A stretch of 5,429 nt of DNA from Methylobacterium sp. (GCA_020252865.1 JADCCH010000377.1:1-5429), one strand, 5' to 3'; counted from the stretch's first letter, positions 1 through 5,429 are shown. Notes: generated from the letters alone by a model not told the origin. Program-made: numbers and translations.

Positions 1-288
1 CGTATCGACCGGTACCGAGAAGCCGAAGCGCGGCAGCGTCGTGCGATAGGCGCGGATCAGGAAGATCGCCTCGATGAGGTCTCCCCGCGCCTGCTTGATC
101 GCAAGGGCTGCGAGCCCGCGATCATGGAGCGAGCCCTCGCTCATCACACGATCGACCGCGAGGCTCAGCTGCTGCTCGATCTGTTCCGTGCCGATTTCCG
201 GCACATTCCGGTCGCCGCGCCGCTCATGTTCGAGCAGGCGATGGGCATTGGCGATGGCGCGTTCGCCGCCTTTCACCGCGACATACAT
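1..288 (-). CDS. phnI: PhnI, C-P lyase core subunit (N-terminal 96 codons, cut by window edge)
   Basis: N-terminal part of PhnI, the subunit of the cytoplasmic C-P lyase core complex (PhnGHIJ) that removes the adenine (or guanine) base from a nucleoside triphosphate so that the phosphonate can be attached to C1' of the ribose. The visible protein begins MYVAVKGGERAIANAHRLL, continues with an EQIEQQLSLAVDRVMSEGSL stretch at about residues 35-55, and then AALAIKQARGDLIEAIFLIR at about 63-82 and AYRTTLPRF. I recognise these as the conserved start of PhnI. The frame is open to base 1, so the rest of the roughly 360-residue protein lies outside the window. The ATG at 288-286 shares one base with the phnH stop (TGATG), and a GGAGG ribosome-binding site lies at 296-300, seven bases upstream, so translation is probably coupled to phnH. 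An ATG-like triplet at 284-282 is out of frame. The catalytic residues are not visible in this fragment. Confidence 0.95.
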   Translation of the reverse strand, partial: MYVAVKGGERAIANAHRLLEHERRGDRNVPEIGTEQIEQQLSLAVDRVMSEGSLHDRGLAALAIKQARGDLIEAIFLIRAYRTTLPRFGFSVPVDT

Positions 289-872
289 CAGCGCGCCTCC
301 GTCAAGATGCGCGAGGAGCGCGGCAGGCCGAGAACGGCCTCGCGGGTCGCGAGGATCAGGTCGACGCCGAGCGGCGAGCGCGCGGCATTCGCGGCCCATT
401 GCGCGACGAAATCCGACGGCAGGCCGGGGATCTCGAGTTCGCGCATTCCGGTGATGCCGGGGCCCGCCAGCATGAGAGGCTGGCCTCCCACGAGGCTTTC
501 CACCTTGACGATTACCGTCGTCGAGCGATCCGGATATTCTGGCGTGCCCTGCGCGAAGCTCGCGAGATCGAGCGCGTCGCGTGCGAGATCCACGAAGGCG
601 AATTCGGCTTCTGCGGGTTTGTTCGTCCGGCAGGAGCCGGTATGGAAGGTGAGGTCATCTTCCGTTGCCGTCAGGCTCGGCGCGAGATGAAATTTCACCT
701 CGAAATCCAGAAGGCTCAGCGCAATCGCCCGCACCACGGGGCCCAGGGGCGACGATTCACCCGCCAGCGCGCCGGCCGCCACGATGCGGCCAGGCTCGGC
801 CAGCGCCTGCATCACCGAGCGGAAGGCCGCCTGCTGATCGAGAACAGGATTATCAAAACCGGCGAGGCCCAT
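288..872 (-). CDS. phnH: PhnH, C-P lyase core subunit
   Basis: A 194-residue PhnH, the same length as the E. coli protein. PhnH is an essential cytoplasmic subunit of the C-P lyase core complex. Its fold is related to PLP-dependent transferases but it has lost the cofactor, and it helps PhnI, PhnG and PhnL join phosphonate to nucleotide. Family blocks visible are the N-terminal FRSVMQALAEPGR (17-29), the central LTFHTG (74-79) followed by AEAEFAFV (87-94), GTPEYPDRSTTVIVKV (109-124), LAGPGI (135-140) and PLGVDLIL (167-174). The reading frame stays open far upstream through phnG. I chose the ATG at 872-870 because the family similarity starts there, it lies one base past the phnG stop (TGA-T-ATG), and GGAGGG at 878-883 is a good ribosome-binding site five bases away. 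The end overlaps the phnI start by one base. It is intact, and codon use matches the neighbours. Confidence 0.95.
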   Translation of the reverse strand: MGLAGFDNPVLDQQAAFRSVMQALAEPGRIVAAGALAGESSPLGPVVRAIALSLLDFEVKFHLAPSLTATEDDLTFHTGSCRTNKPAEAEFAFVDLARDALDLASFAQGTPEYPDRSTTVIVKVESLVGGQPLMLAGPGITGMRELEIPGLPSDFVAQWAANAARSPLGVDLILATREAVLGLPRSSRILTEAR

Positions 873-873
873 A

Positions 874-1341
874 TCAGCCCTCCGCACGCACGAGAGTGAA
901 GAAATCGACCCGGGTGGCTGCGGTCTCCGCGCGCTTCTTCTGCGCTTCCTCCGCGAGGCGCTGGCGGATGGGCGCGAGAACCTCCCGCTCCACGGTCGCG
1001 CGATCGGTCGCGCGCTGGGCAAGCGCCTCGAGGATTGCCGCCTGTTCGGCGCGGGTGGGATCGCGGCCGAGGAACTGGCCGTAGCCACGCTCGCCGGTCT
1101 CGAGTTCCACCACCGCACGCGTGACGGTGGCTTCGCCGCGGTTGAAGGGCGCGCCATCGCCGCCCATCCGGCCCCGCAACATGATGAGGCCGATTTCCGG
1201 CGCGCGGACAGTGGCATAGCTGAGGCTGGACCAATGGGTGCGAAGGGGCTGGGAGAGTTCGTCCCGCGTCGCACGGGCCAGCAGGGCCATTGTCGCGGCA
1301 CGGGGATCTGGGTTCGGCCTTGTGGCCTCGGCATCGGGCAT
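874..1341 (-). CDS. phnG: PhnG, C-P lyase core subunit
   Basis: A 155-residue PhnG, about the usual family length of 150. PhnG is a small cytoplasmic subunit of the PhnGHIJ C-P lyase core, where it packs with PhnI; together with PhnH, PhnI and PhnL it takes part in forming the phosphonate-ribose triphosphate intermediate. Recognisable blocks are MALLARATRDEL (18-29), the RGEATVTRAVVEL motif (68-80), GYGQFLGRDPTRAEQAAILE (86-105) and the near-C-terminal ATRVDFFTLVR (142-152). The start at 1341-1339 is the only ATG before an in-frame TGA three codons upstream. No strong Shine-Dalgarno is visible; GGATGA sits at a suitable distance but is a poor match. It is the first gene of the lyase block and lies 90 bases from phnE2, behind the Pho-box array at 1388-1427. 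This suggests its own phosphate-starvation promoter. phnH follows after a single base. Confidence 0.94.
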   Translation of the reverse strand: MPDAEATRPNPDPRAATMALLARATRDELSQPLRTHWSSLSYATVRAPEIGLIMLRGRMGGDGAPFNRGEATVTRAVVELETGERGYGQFLGRDPTRAEQAAILEALAQRATDRATVEREVLAPIRQRLAEEAQKKRAETAATRVDFFTLVRAEG

Positions 1342-1387
1342 GTCTGGTCATCCGGTCAGTCAGGATGAATGCTCTTCCGCCCCTCCG

Positions 1388-1427
1388 ATGACGCGCCGAT
1401 GATGTTGCGATGACGCTTCGATGACAG
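1388..1427 (-). promoter_or_regulatory. Four-unit tandem Pho box (PhoB-type operator) before phnG
   Basis: On the minus strand four heptamers recur at an exact 11-base period: CTGTCAT (1427-1421), GCGTCAT (1416-1410), ACATCAT (1405-1399) and GCGTCAT (1394-1388), each followed by a CG-starting tetramer. The classical PhoB site is CTGTCAT-N4-CTGTCAT, so the matches are 7, 5, 4 and 5 of 7. The array fits entirely between the phnE2 stop (1431) and the phnG start (1341), which is the right place to activate phnGHI. PhoB-family boxes replace the -35 element. I see no convincing -10 hexamer in the 46 bases between the array and phnG, so the promoter is inferred from the operator and its position. 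The array could bind two PhoB dimers. Confidence 0.82.
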
Positions 1428-1430
1428 GTG

Positions 1431-2285
1431 TCACGCTTCCGTGCGCCGCAGGCCAATGAGGCGGGTGCGCAGCCGCGAGGAGAAGAAATCGATCACCGCC
1501 ACGGTCGCGAGAATCATCAAGATAATGAAGGCCACGCGGTCCCATTCGAACGTGCGGATCATCTCTGCGAGATGCAGGCCGATGCCGCCTGCCCCGACGA
1601 TTCCGATGATGGTGGCCGAGCGGGTGTTCGATTCGAAATAGTAGAGCGTCTGGCTGATCAGCACGGGCATCACCTGAGGGAGAACCCCGAACCGCATCAC
1701 ATGCAGCCGTTTGCCGCCCGTGGAAGTGACGCCCTCTGCCGGCTTGCGATCCGTCGCCTCGATGGCCTCGGAGAAGAGCTTCGTGAAGGAGCCGATATCG
1801 CTGGTCATGATCGCGAGCACGCCCGCGAAGGGGCCGAGTCCCACGACATTGATCCAGATGAGCGCCCAGATCAGCGTGTCCACGCCTCGGATGGTGTCGG
1901 AGAAACGCCGGGTGATGAAGCGCATCGCCCAGCCGCCGATCATGCCTTGTGCCGCCAGGAAGCCGAGAGGCAGCGCGATGATTGCCGCGAGCAGCGTGCC
2001 GAGGAAGGCGATGGCAACCGTCTCTCCGAGCGCCTTGAAGAAGGCGACTGCGCTTCCGCCAGCCGAGGGTGGCACCATGAGGCCAAGGAATGTCGCGAGT
2101 TGTCCGAGCCCGCTGCCCAGCCGGACGAAGGAGAATTCGAGCCGCGCGAGCGCGAAAATCGCGACACCCATGATGGCCAGCACGACAAGGCTCGTGATGA
2201 TCCGGCTCCTGATCGAGGGGCGGACGAGCCCCGGATGGTTCCGCCGCGCATGATCGCGGTCGAGAAGCGAGGCTTTCGGGTTCAT
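1431..2285 (-). CDS. phnE: PhnE2, phosphonate ABC transporter permease (second membrane subunit)
   Basis: A 284-residue inner-membrane permease of the phosphonate (PhnE/PhoT-like) ABC importer family. The likely membrane segments are at about 28-48, 85-115, 137-160, 222-238 and 252-270. The cytoplasmic EAA loop, which docks on the ATPase PhnC, spans roughly 172-206 and includes EAIEATDRKPAEGVTSTGG and the terminal VLPQV. The family signature GIVGAGGIG is at 228-236. The reading frame is open much further upstream, inside phnE1, but I placed the start at the ATG at 2285-2283. That gives the normal PhnE length, forms an ATGA overlap with the phnE1 stop, and has GGGGAG (2294-2299) eight bases ahead. 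It is clearly homologous to PhnE1 but divergent, so the two probably form a heterodimeric channel. In Sinorhizobium the corresponding pair is called PhoE and PhoT; which of those names applies here I cannot tell. Pho-box DNA follows immediately after the stop. Confidence 0.93.
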   Translation of the reverse strand: MNPKASLLDRDHARRNHPGLVRPSIRSRIITSLVVLAIMGVAIFALARLEFSFVRLGSGLGQLATFLGLMVPPSAGGSAVAFFKALGETVAIAFLGTLLAAIIALPLGFLAAQGMIGGWAMRFITRRFSDTIRGVDTLIWALIWINVVGLGPFAGVLAIMTSDIGSFTKLFSEAIEATDRKPAEGVTSTGGKRLHVMRFGVLPQVMPVLISQTLYYFESNTRSATIIGIVGAGGIGLHLAEMIRTFEWDRVAFIILMILATVAVIDFFSSRLRTRLIGLRRTEA

Positions 2286-3166
2286 CGGCGCTGCTCCCCG
2301 GCAATCAGGCGGTGGCGGATGCGCTCGGTCACGAGGTCGATCACCATCACGGTCGCGATGATGAGCAGCAGGATCGCCGAGACGTCGGAATAGTAGAACT
2401 TGCGCACGGCCTCGATCAGCTCCTGGCCGATGCCGCCGGCGCCGACGAAACCCATGACCGAGGCGCCGCGCACATTGATCTCGAAGCGCAGCAGGCTGTA
2501 GCTCGCGAAATTCGAGAGCACCTGCGGCACGGCCGCGTAGCGGATCACCTGCCAGCGGCTGGCCCCCGTGGCGATGGCGCCATCCACCGGCTTCATGTCG
2601 ATGTTCTCGACCACTTCCGCAAAGAGCTTGCCGAGCGCACCAAAAGTGTGGATCGCGATCGCGAGCACGCCCGGCATGGGGCCGAGCCCGAAGGCCACCA
2701 CGAAAATGAGCGCGAAAACGAGTTCCGGCACGGTGCGGCAGAATTCCAGCACCCGGCGCGCGATGAAGCGGGCGGTGCTGTTGGGCGAAAGGTTGGAGGA
2801 GGCGGCGAAGCAGGCAAGGAAGGCCGCCACCGCGCCCAGAAGCGTGCCGAGATAGGCAATCAGCAAGGTATCGCCGATATGGATAAGCCACTTCTTCCAG
2901 CCCCAGAACCATTCGGCAGGATCGGTCAGAACGAATTGGCCATTATCGAGGTGGAATATTCGCCCGATATAGCTCGTAAACTGGTGGATATTCGCCGCGA
3001 ATTTCGCGGGCTCCACCTCCGCGACATGGCTCGCGACGAGGATGAGCACCAGCAGGATGGCAAGGCCGAAGAGGCCGGCGCGGCGTTTTGCGGCCTGTTC
3101 GCGATCATAGGCGGCGAGATGTGGCGCGATCTGGTGGTCGGGGAGACGGGTGACAGCCGTGGCCAT
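2282..3166 (-). CDS. phnE: PhnE1, phosphonate ABC transporter permease (first membrane subunit)
   Basis: A 294-residue integral membrane subunit of the PhnCDE importer. After a charged, cytoplasmic N-terminus of about 30 residues come hydrophobic segments at about 31-48, 96-121, 148-172, 230-247 and 260-278. The EAA loop runs from about 183 to 216 (AEVVENIDMKPVDGAIATGA, then AAVPQV), and the family signature GFVGAGGIGQELIEAV is at 239-254. Both features are typical of PhnE. The start at 3166 has only a weak ribosome-binding site (a GCGAG-like purine stretch), and no better in-frame alternative was seen. The gene lies 83 bases after phnD, a gap that contains a strong hairpin, so its expression is probably lower than that of phnD. 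Its stop overlaps the phnE2 start by four bases (ATGA), which points to coupled translation of the two permeases. It is intact. Confidence 0.94.
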   Translation of the reverse strand: MATAVTRLPDHQIAPHLAAYDREQAAKRRAGLFGLAILLVLILVASHVAEVEPAKFAANIHQFTSYIGRIFHLDNGQFVLTDPAEWFWGWKKWLIHIGDTLLIAYLGTLLGAVAAFLACFAASSNLSPNSTARFIARRVLEFCRTVPELVFALIFVVAFGLGPMPGVLAIAIHTFGALGKLFAEVVENIDMKPVDGAIATGASRWQVIRYAAVPQVLSNFASYSLLRFEINVRGASVMGFVGAGGIGQELIEAVRKFYYSDVSAILLLIIATVMVIDLVTERIRHRLIAGEQRR

Positions 3167-3207
3167 GGAATTGCTCGCGGAGATCGGGGATCATGGTCGC
3201 GCGAAAA

Positions 3208-3227
3208 GGCCGGGGCGAACCCCGGCC
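3208..3227 (-). terminator. GC-rich hairpin with TTTT tail between phnD and phnE1
   Basis: A perfect 8-bp inverted repeat (GGCCGGGG and CCCCGGCC arms, 3208-3215 and 3220-3227) encloses a four-base loop that reads TTCG on the minus strand. In the direction of transcription the stem is followed at once by TTTT. It begins 22 bases after the phnD stop. It has the form of a Rho-independent terminator with a short U-tract, so it is more likely leaky than complete, because phnE1 and phnE2 have no other obvious promoter. Hairpins after the binding-protein gene are common in ABC importer operons, where they protect the upstream mRNA or reduce read-through, so that the binding protein is made in excess of the membrane subunits. 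Whether this one terminates or stabilises cannot be told from the sequence. Confidence 0.65.
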
Positions 3228-3249
3228 GGATCATTCGCTTCAAGCTCGA

Positions 3250-4158
3250 TTACGAGCCCTTCTTGCGCAGGGCGTCGACGAACTTCTGGAGGTCTTCCGT
3301 AACCTTGTAATCGGCGTGCTTCGCCGGGGCGAAGCCGGGCGACTTGCCGTCCGTGAGCTTCTCGAAGGCGGCCTTGCCCTTGGTCGGGGCATTGAAGAAC
3401 GCGTCCGCGATGGCCTTCTTCAGGTCGGCCGGCATCGAGGTGAGCACGGCGTAGGGCGAGCCCGGGATCTTGTCGGAGCGGAAGACGATCTTGAAATCGT
3501 CGAGCTTCACCATGCCCTTGTTGGCCATGCGCGAGAGGTTGGAATCGTCTTCCGAGTTCCACCAGTTGAACGCGACATCGCAGGTGCCCTGCTGCAGAGC
3601 CATGATCGCATTCTCATGGCTGCCGGCATTCGTCACCTTGGCGAAGAACTTCGCCGGGTCGATGTTCATCTTGTTCATCGAGAAGAGAGGCACATTGTTG
3701 CCCGAGGTCGAGTTGGGATCGACGAGACAGAGGTTCTTGCCCTTGAAGTCTTCAAGCCTCGCACCGGCGGCCTCCTTCCTGGCATAGGCGACCGAATAAT
3801 AGCCGGTCGAGCCGTCGGCCGCGCGCATCGAGGCGAAGGCCTCGACACCGCCATTGGAAACGGTGTGGGCACGGACATAGGAAGACGGGCCGTAATCACC
3901 GATATGGATGGTGCCGGCGCGCTGGCCCTCGATCACCGCCGCGTAATCGGCCGCGATGCGCAGCGTCACCTTCACGCCGAGTTCGCGCGAGAGATATTCC
4001 ATGAAAGGGCCCATGCGCTCGATCACGCCCGAAGCGTTCTCGGCGGGAACGGTGGCGTAGACCAGTTCGGGGTATTTCGCCTTCCAATCCTGCGCGAAAG
4101 CGGGGGCGGCAAGGCTGAGAAGAGCGGCAGCGAGTACCGCACGACGGGGGAGCGTCAT
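3250..4158 (-). CDS. phnD: PhnD, periplasmic phosphonate-binding protein
   Basis: A 302-residue substrate-binding protein of the PhnCDE importer. An N-terminal Sec signal peptide is plain: two Arg at 5-6, a hydrophobic core (7-18) and an AFA cleavage site after residue 22, giving a mature periplasmic protein that starts QDWKAKYPEL. The typical PhnD blocks follow: an IHIGDYGPSSYV stretch (84-95), LCLVDPNSTSGNNVP (143-157), whose Ser-Thr-Ser loop binds the phosphonate oxygens in this family, and NAGSHENAIMALQQGTCDVA (177-196), which contains the ligand-site region around His181. The start at 4158-4156 is supported by the signal peptide and by AAGGAA at 4165-4170, eight bases away. It lies 33 bases after phnC and is followed by the hairpin at 3208-3227. 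The ligand could be phosphonates in general, 2-aminoethylphosphonate, phosphite, or phosphate as reported for the related Sinorhizobium PhoD; the sequence alone does not decide. Confidence 0.95.
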   Translation of the reverse strand: MTLPRRAVLAAALLSLAAPAFAQDWKAKYPELVYATVPAENASGVIERMGPFMEYLSRELGVKVTLRIAADYAAVIEGQRAGTIHIGDYGPSSYVRAHTVSNGGVEAFASMRAADGSTGYYSVAYARKEAAGARLEDFKGKNLCLVDPNSTSGNNVPLFSMNKMNIDPAKFFAKVTNAGSHENAIMALQQGTCDVAFNWWNSEDDSNLSRMANKGMVKLDDFKIVFRSDKIPGSPYAVLTSMPADLKKAIADAFFNAPTKGKAAFEKLTDGKSPGFAPAKHADYKVTEDLQKFVDALRKKGS

Positions 4159-4191
4159 GGTCGTTTCCTTAGTGTTTGCAGGGAGATGAAG

Positions 4192-4995
4192 TCAGGCGAC
4201 GGCTGCCAGTTCGGGAACCCGAACAGACGCGGAAGGCGGAAGCACGTTCATCGCATCCTCGGCCTCGAGGCCGTAGAGTTCGCGCGCGGTCGCCTCGGTC
4301 AGGGCCTCGGGCGCGCCATCGAAGACGATGCGGCCCTGCGCCATGCCCACCAGGCGGTCGCAGTAATCCCTGGCGATATCGAGATCATGCAGGTTGCAGA
4401 TCACGGTGATGCCGAAATGCTTGTTCAGCCGCAGCAGCGCATCCATCACGATGCGGGTGTTGCGCGGATCGAGCGAGGCGATCGGCTCATCGGCCAGCAC
4501 CAGATCCGGCTCCTGCACCAGCGCGCGGGCGATCGCCACGCGCTGCTGCTGGCCGCCGGAGAGCGTTTCCGCCCTTTGCGCCGCGAGGTTCGCGATGTCG
4601 AACTGCTCCAAGGCCGAAACAGCGAGCGCGCGGTCTTCCTCGGCCCAGAGCTTCAGCATGGACCGGCCCATGGAGGTGGCATGCAACCGGCCCATCAGCA
4701 CATTGGTGAGCACATCGAGCCGGCCCACGATGTTGAACTGCTGGAAGATCATGGCGCAGGAAGTGCGCCAGCGCCGAAGCTCCCGCCCCGACAGCGTGGT
4801 GACCGGCAGGCCGTTCCAATAGATCTCGCCCGAGGATGGTTCCTGCAGGCGGTTGATCATACGGAGCAGGGTGGATTTCCCGGCACCGGAGCGGCCGATC
4901 ACGCCGACGAAGCTGCCCTTTTCCACTTGAAGGGACACATCATCCACGGCGCGCTTGTCTCCGAAGCGTCGCGTCAGGTTCCGGATTTCCAGCAT
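4192..4995 (-). CDS. phnC: PhnC, phosphonate ABC transporter ATPase
   Basis: A 267-residue ATP-binding subunit that powers phosphonate import from the cytoplasmic face of PhnE1/PhnE2. All nucleotide-binding motifs are present in order: Walker [10 protein letters not shown] (34-42), Q-loop around IFQQFN (83-88), the ABC signature LSGGQQQR (145-152), Walker B LVLADEP (165-171), D-loop SLDP (174-177) and the switch His at 203 in [17 protein letters not shown]. The last segment, together with IVFDGAP shortly afterwards, is characteristic of PhnC rather than of other ATPases of this large family. No motif is damaged, so it should be active. The ATG at 4995 has GAGG at 5002-5005 six bases upstream. 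It is the first gene of the transport operon. The 268 bases before it should contain the promoter, and a weak Pho-like repeat lies 50-78 bases upstream. Confidence 0.95.
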   Translation of the reverse strand: MLEIRNLTRRFGDKRAVDDVSLQVEKGSFVGVIGRSGAGKSTLLRMINRLQEPSSGEIYWNGLPVTTLSGRELRRWRTSCAMIFQQFNIVGRLDVLTNVLMGRLHATSMGRSMLKLWAEEDRALAVSALEQFDIANLAAQRAETLSGGQQQRVAIARALVQEPDLVLADEPIASLDPRNTRIVMDALLRLNKHFGITVICNLHDLDIARDYCDRLVGMAQGRIVFDGAPEALTEATARELYGLEAEDAMNVLPPSASVRVPELAAVA

Positions 4996-5014
4996 GGCAA
5001 GCCTCGGCCCAAAT

Positions 5015-5034
5015 GTCGTTACCCACGGTCGTTA
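5015..5034 (-). repeat. Direct repeat TAACGAC, two copies 13 bases apart
   Basis: On the minus strand TAACGAC occurs at 5034-5028 and again at 5021-5015, separated by six bases. Both copies lie between the Pho-like array and the phnC start, in what should be the core promoter or the leader of the transport mRNA. The identity is exact over seven bases. Function is unknown, and two copies of a heptamer at this distance could be chance. Confidence 0.4.
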
Positions 5035-5044
5035 GCGGGCTTGC

Positions 5045-5073
5045 ACAACACTTCGATGACGTTTGGACGACGA
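5045..5073 (-). promoter_or_regulatory. Degenerate Pho box upstream of phnC
   Basis: On the minus strand three heptamers follow each other with an 11-base period: TCGTCGT (5073-5067), ACGTCAT (5062-5056) and GTGTTGT (5051-5045). The first two are separated by CCAA and the last two by CGAA. Compared with the PhoB half-site CTGTCAT, the middle copy matches 5 of 7 and the others about 4 of 7. It is therefore weaker than the array before phnG, but it has the same period and a fitting position 50-78 bases before the phnC start. I infer a PhoB site that activates the transport operon under phosphate limitation. Confidence 0.55.
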
Positions 5074-5101
5074 TCCTGTTGCGGTCGGCGGATAATGGGC
5101 G

Positions 5102-5123
5102 GTTCGAGCTTCGCGGATCGAAC
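5102..5123. repeat. Inverted repeat GTTCGA-N10-TCGAAC
   Basis: GTTCGA at 5102-5107 is mirrored exactly by TCGAAC at 5118-5123, with ten bases between. The spacing centre to centre is 16 bases, so the arms lie on roughly similar faces of the helix. A third TCGAAC occurs at 5234-5239. The site lies about 30 bases upstream of the Pho-like array, so it could be an operator for a second regulator. A six-base arm is short enough to arise by chance. Confidence 0.35.
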
Positions 5124-5263
5124 GGGACTCCCGCATTCCCGAAGGCCGCTCTCCCCGATGGGGACCCCCCGGTCCTGATGTTCGGTTGAGGCGCGAAGCG
5201 GGTCCGGCGGCAAAAGTCACAAGACAAGCATTTTCGAACGAAGTGGTTTCCAGCCTGGGTTTT

Positions 5264-5428
5264 TCACTGGATGGGAATGCTGGCCGCCTTTGCCGCCTCG
5301 ATCGTCCCGGAATCCGGAATCGCTCCGTGATTGGAAAGCATGAAAGCCACGATGGACAGCTTCTCCTCGTCAGTCAGCGAGGCAGGATCGTTGAACGGCA
5401 TCAACTGCATGTAGTCGATCAAACCCTG
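5264..5428 (-). CDS. C-terminal end of a class I cytochrome c (cut by window edge)
   Basis: An open frame entering from the right edge gives the last 54 residues of a protein, ending at the TGA at 5266-5264. The segment DYMQLMPFNDPASLTDEEKL followed by SIVAFMLSNHGAIP matches the C-terminal part of mono- or diheme class I cytochromes c: a Met followed by Pro that would be the axial haem ligand, a linker, a Leu-Thr/Ser-Asp-Glu-Glu helix start and the final helix that ends in a variant of the common AFLL-S-NG. The CXXCH haem-binding motif must lie upstream, outside the window. Such proteins are exported and carry electrons in the periplasm, for example in SoxX- or sulfite-dehydrogenase-like systems; which one cannot be told. 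It is the gene upstream of the phn cluster on the same strand and is probably not functionally linked to it. Confidence 0.8.
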   Translation of the reverse strand, partial: QGLIDYMQLMPFNDPASLTDEEKLSIVAFMLSNHGAIPDSGTIEAAKAASIPIQ

Positions 5429-5429
5429 A

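Larger units (their letters stand above)
4996..5263. other. Intergenic region between the cytochrome c gene and phnC
   Basis: No credible coding sequence was found here. The region should contain the end of the cytochrome c transcript and the promoter of phnCDE1E2. Nearest phnC are a direct repeat (5015-5034) and the degenerate Pho-like array (5045-5073). Further away are an inverted repeat (5102-5123) and two short overlapping GC stems at 5153-5175 (CCCC-GAT-GGGG and GGACC-CCCC-GGTCC). These stems could help end the cytochrome transcript, but neither has a T-tract. No canonical -35/-10 pair was recognised. TAACGA at 5034-5029, ten bases after the Pho-like array, is in the right place for a -10 but is a poor match. 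Confidence 0.6.

Noticed and set aside
873..1334. A 348-residue form of PhnH, or a PhnG-PhnH fusion
   Set aside because: The upstream part is read in a different frame from phnG and is Arg/Pro/Ser-rich. PhnH similarity starts exactly at the ATG at 872, giving the same 194 residues as E. coli.
1386..1429. CRISPR array or minisatellite as an explanation for the 11-base tandem repeat
   Set aside because: The period is far too short for CRISPR. Conservation is concentrated in the GTCAT half-site with variable tetramers, as expected for PhoB boxes rather than for a slipped repeat.
2286..2912. A longer PhnE2 of 493 residues starting inside phnE1
   Set aside because: The extra N-terminal part is Arg/His/Gly-rich out-of-frame translation of phnE1. 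The ATG at 2285, with a good ribosome-binding site and an ATGA overlap, gives the normal family length.
1428..3310. Plus-strand open frames of 321 and 332 codons opposite phnE1 and phnE2
   Set aside because: Their low-complexity, highly charged translations (many Asp, His, Arg, Glu) mirror hydrophobic permease codons on the other strand; no ribosome-binding site or family similarity was seen.
5101..5130. Possible tRNA T-arm (GGTTCGA and GATCGAAC)
   Set aside because: No acceptor stem, D-arm or anticodon arm can be built around it; it is explained as a short dyad.
3193..5178. A 661-codon open frame on the plus strand opposite phnC and phnD
   Set aside because: It runs antisense to two complete, motif-bearing genes, its translation is rich in Arg, His, Gly and Glu without a recognisable domain, and long antisense frames are expected in GC-rich DNA.
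5249..5265. CCAGCCTGGG followed by TTTTT on the plus strand as a terminator
   Set aside because: The stem is only four pairs with a two-base loop, and no gene is transcribed towards it on the plus strand.

Overview
The window holds most of a phosphonate uptake and C-P lyase gene cluster, read entirely on the minus strand. From right to left the order is phnC, phnD, phnE1, phnE2, a 90-base gap, phnG, phnH and the first 96 codons of phnI, which runs off the left edge. At the right edge, also on the minus strand, lies the last 54 codons of an apparently unrelated class I cytochrome c gene. The DNA is GC-rich. Two PhnE permeases, the PhnD sequence style, GC-leaning codon use and the 11-bp-period Pho boxes together suggest an alphaproteobacterium, probably of the Rhizobiales/Hyphomicrobiales or a near relative. 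That assignment is an inference from style, since no rRNA or species marker is present.

Layout: 5264-5428 is the cytochrome c tail. 4996-5263 is a 268-base intergenic region carrying a degenerate Pho-box-like repeat and some short inverted and direct repeats; it should contain the promoter of the transport genes. 1431-4995 encodes a complete ABC importer: ATPase PhnC, periplasmic binding protein PhnD and two membrane subunits, PhnE1 and PhnE2, which overlap by four bases (ATGA). A strong GC hairpin with a TTTT tail sits between phnD and phnE1. 1342-1430 is a short gap filled by four tandem 11-bp Pho-box half-sites. 1-1341 is phnG-phnH-phnI, spaced by +1 and -1 base, and these encode core subunits of C-P lyase.

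How it works together: PhnD captures phosphonates (or possibly phosphate or phosphate esters) in the periplasm, PhnE1/PhnE2 form the channel, and PhnC drives import. PhnG, PhnH and PhnI, with PhnJ and PhnL/PhnM presumably encoded beyond the left edge, transfer the alkylphosphonate to the ribose of a nucleoside triphosphate and prepare it for radical C-P bond cleavage. The best regulatory signal is the Pho-box array directly before phnG. It implies that the lyase genes have their own phosphate-starvation promoter in addition to read-through from the transport genes. The genes belong to well-known families, and I see no novel enzymatic system. The regulatory layout is the most interesting part.
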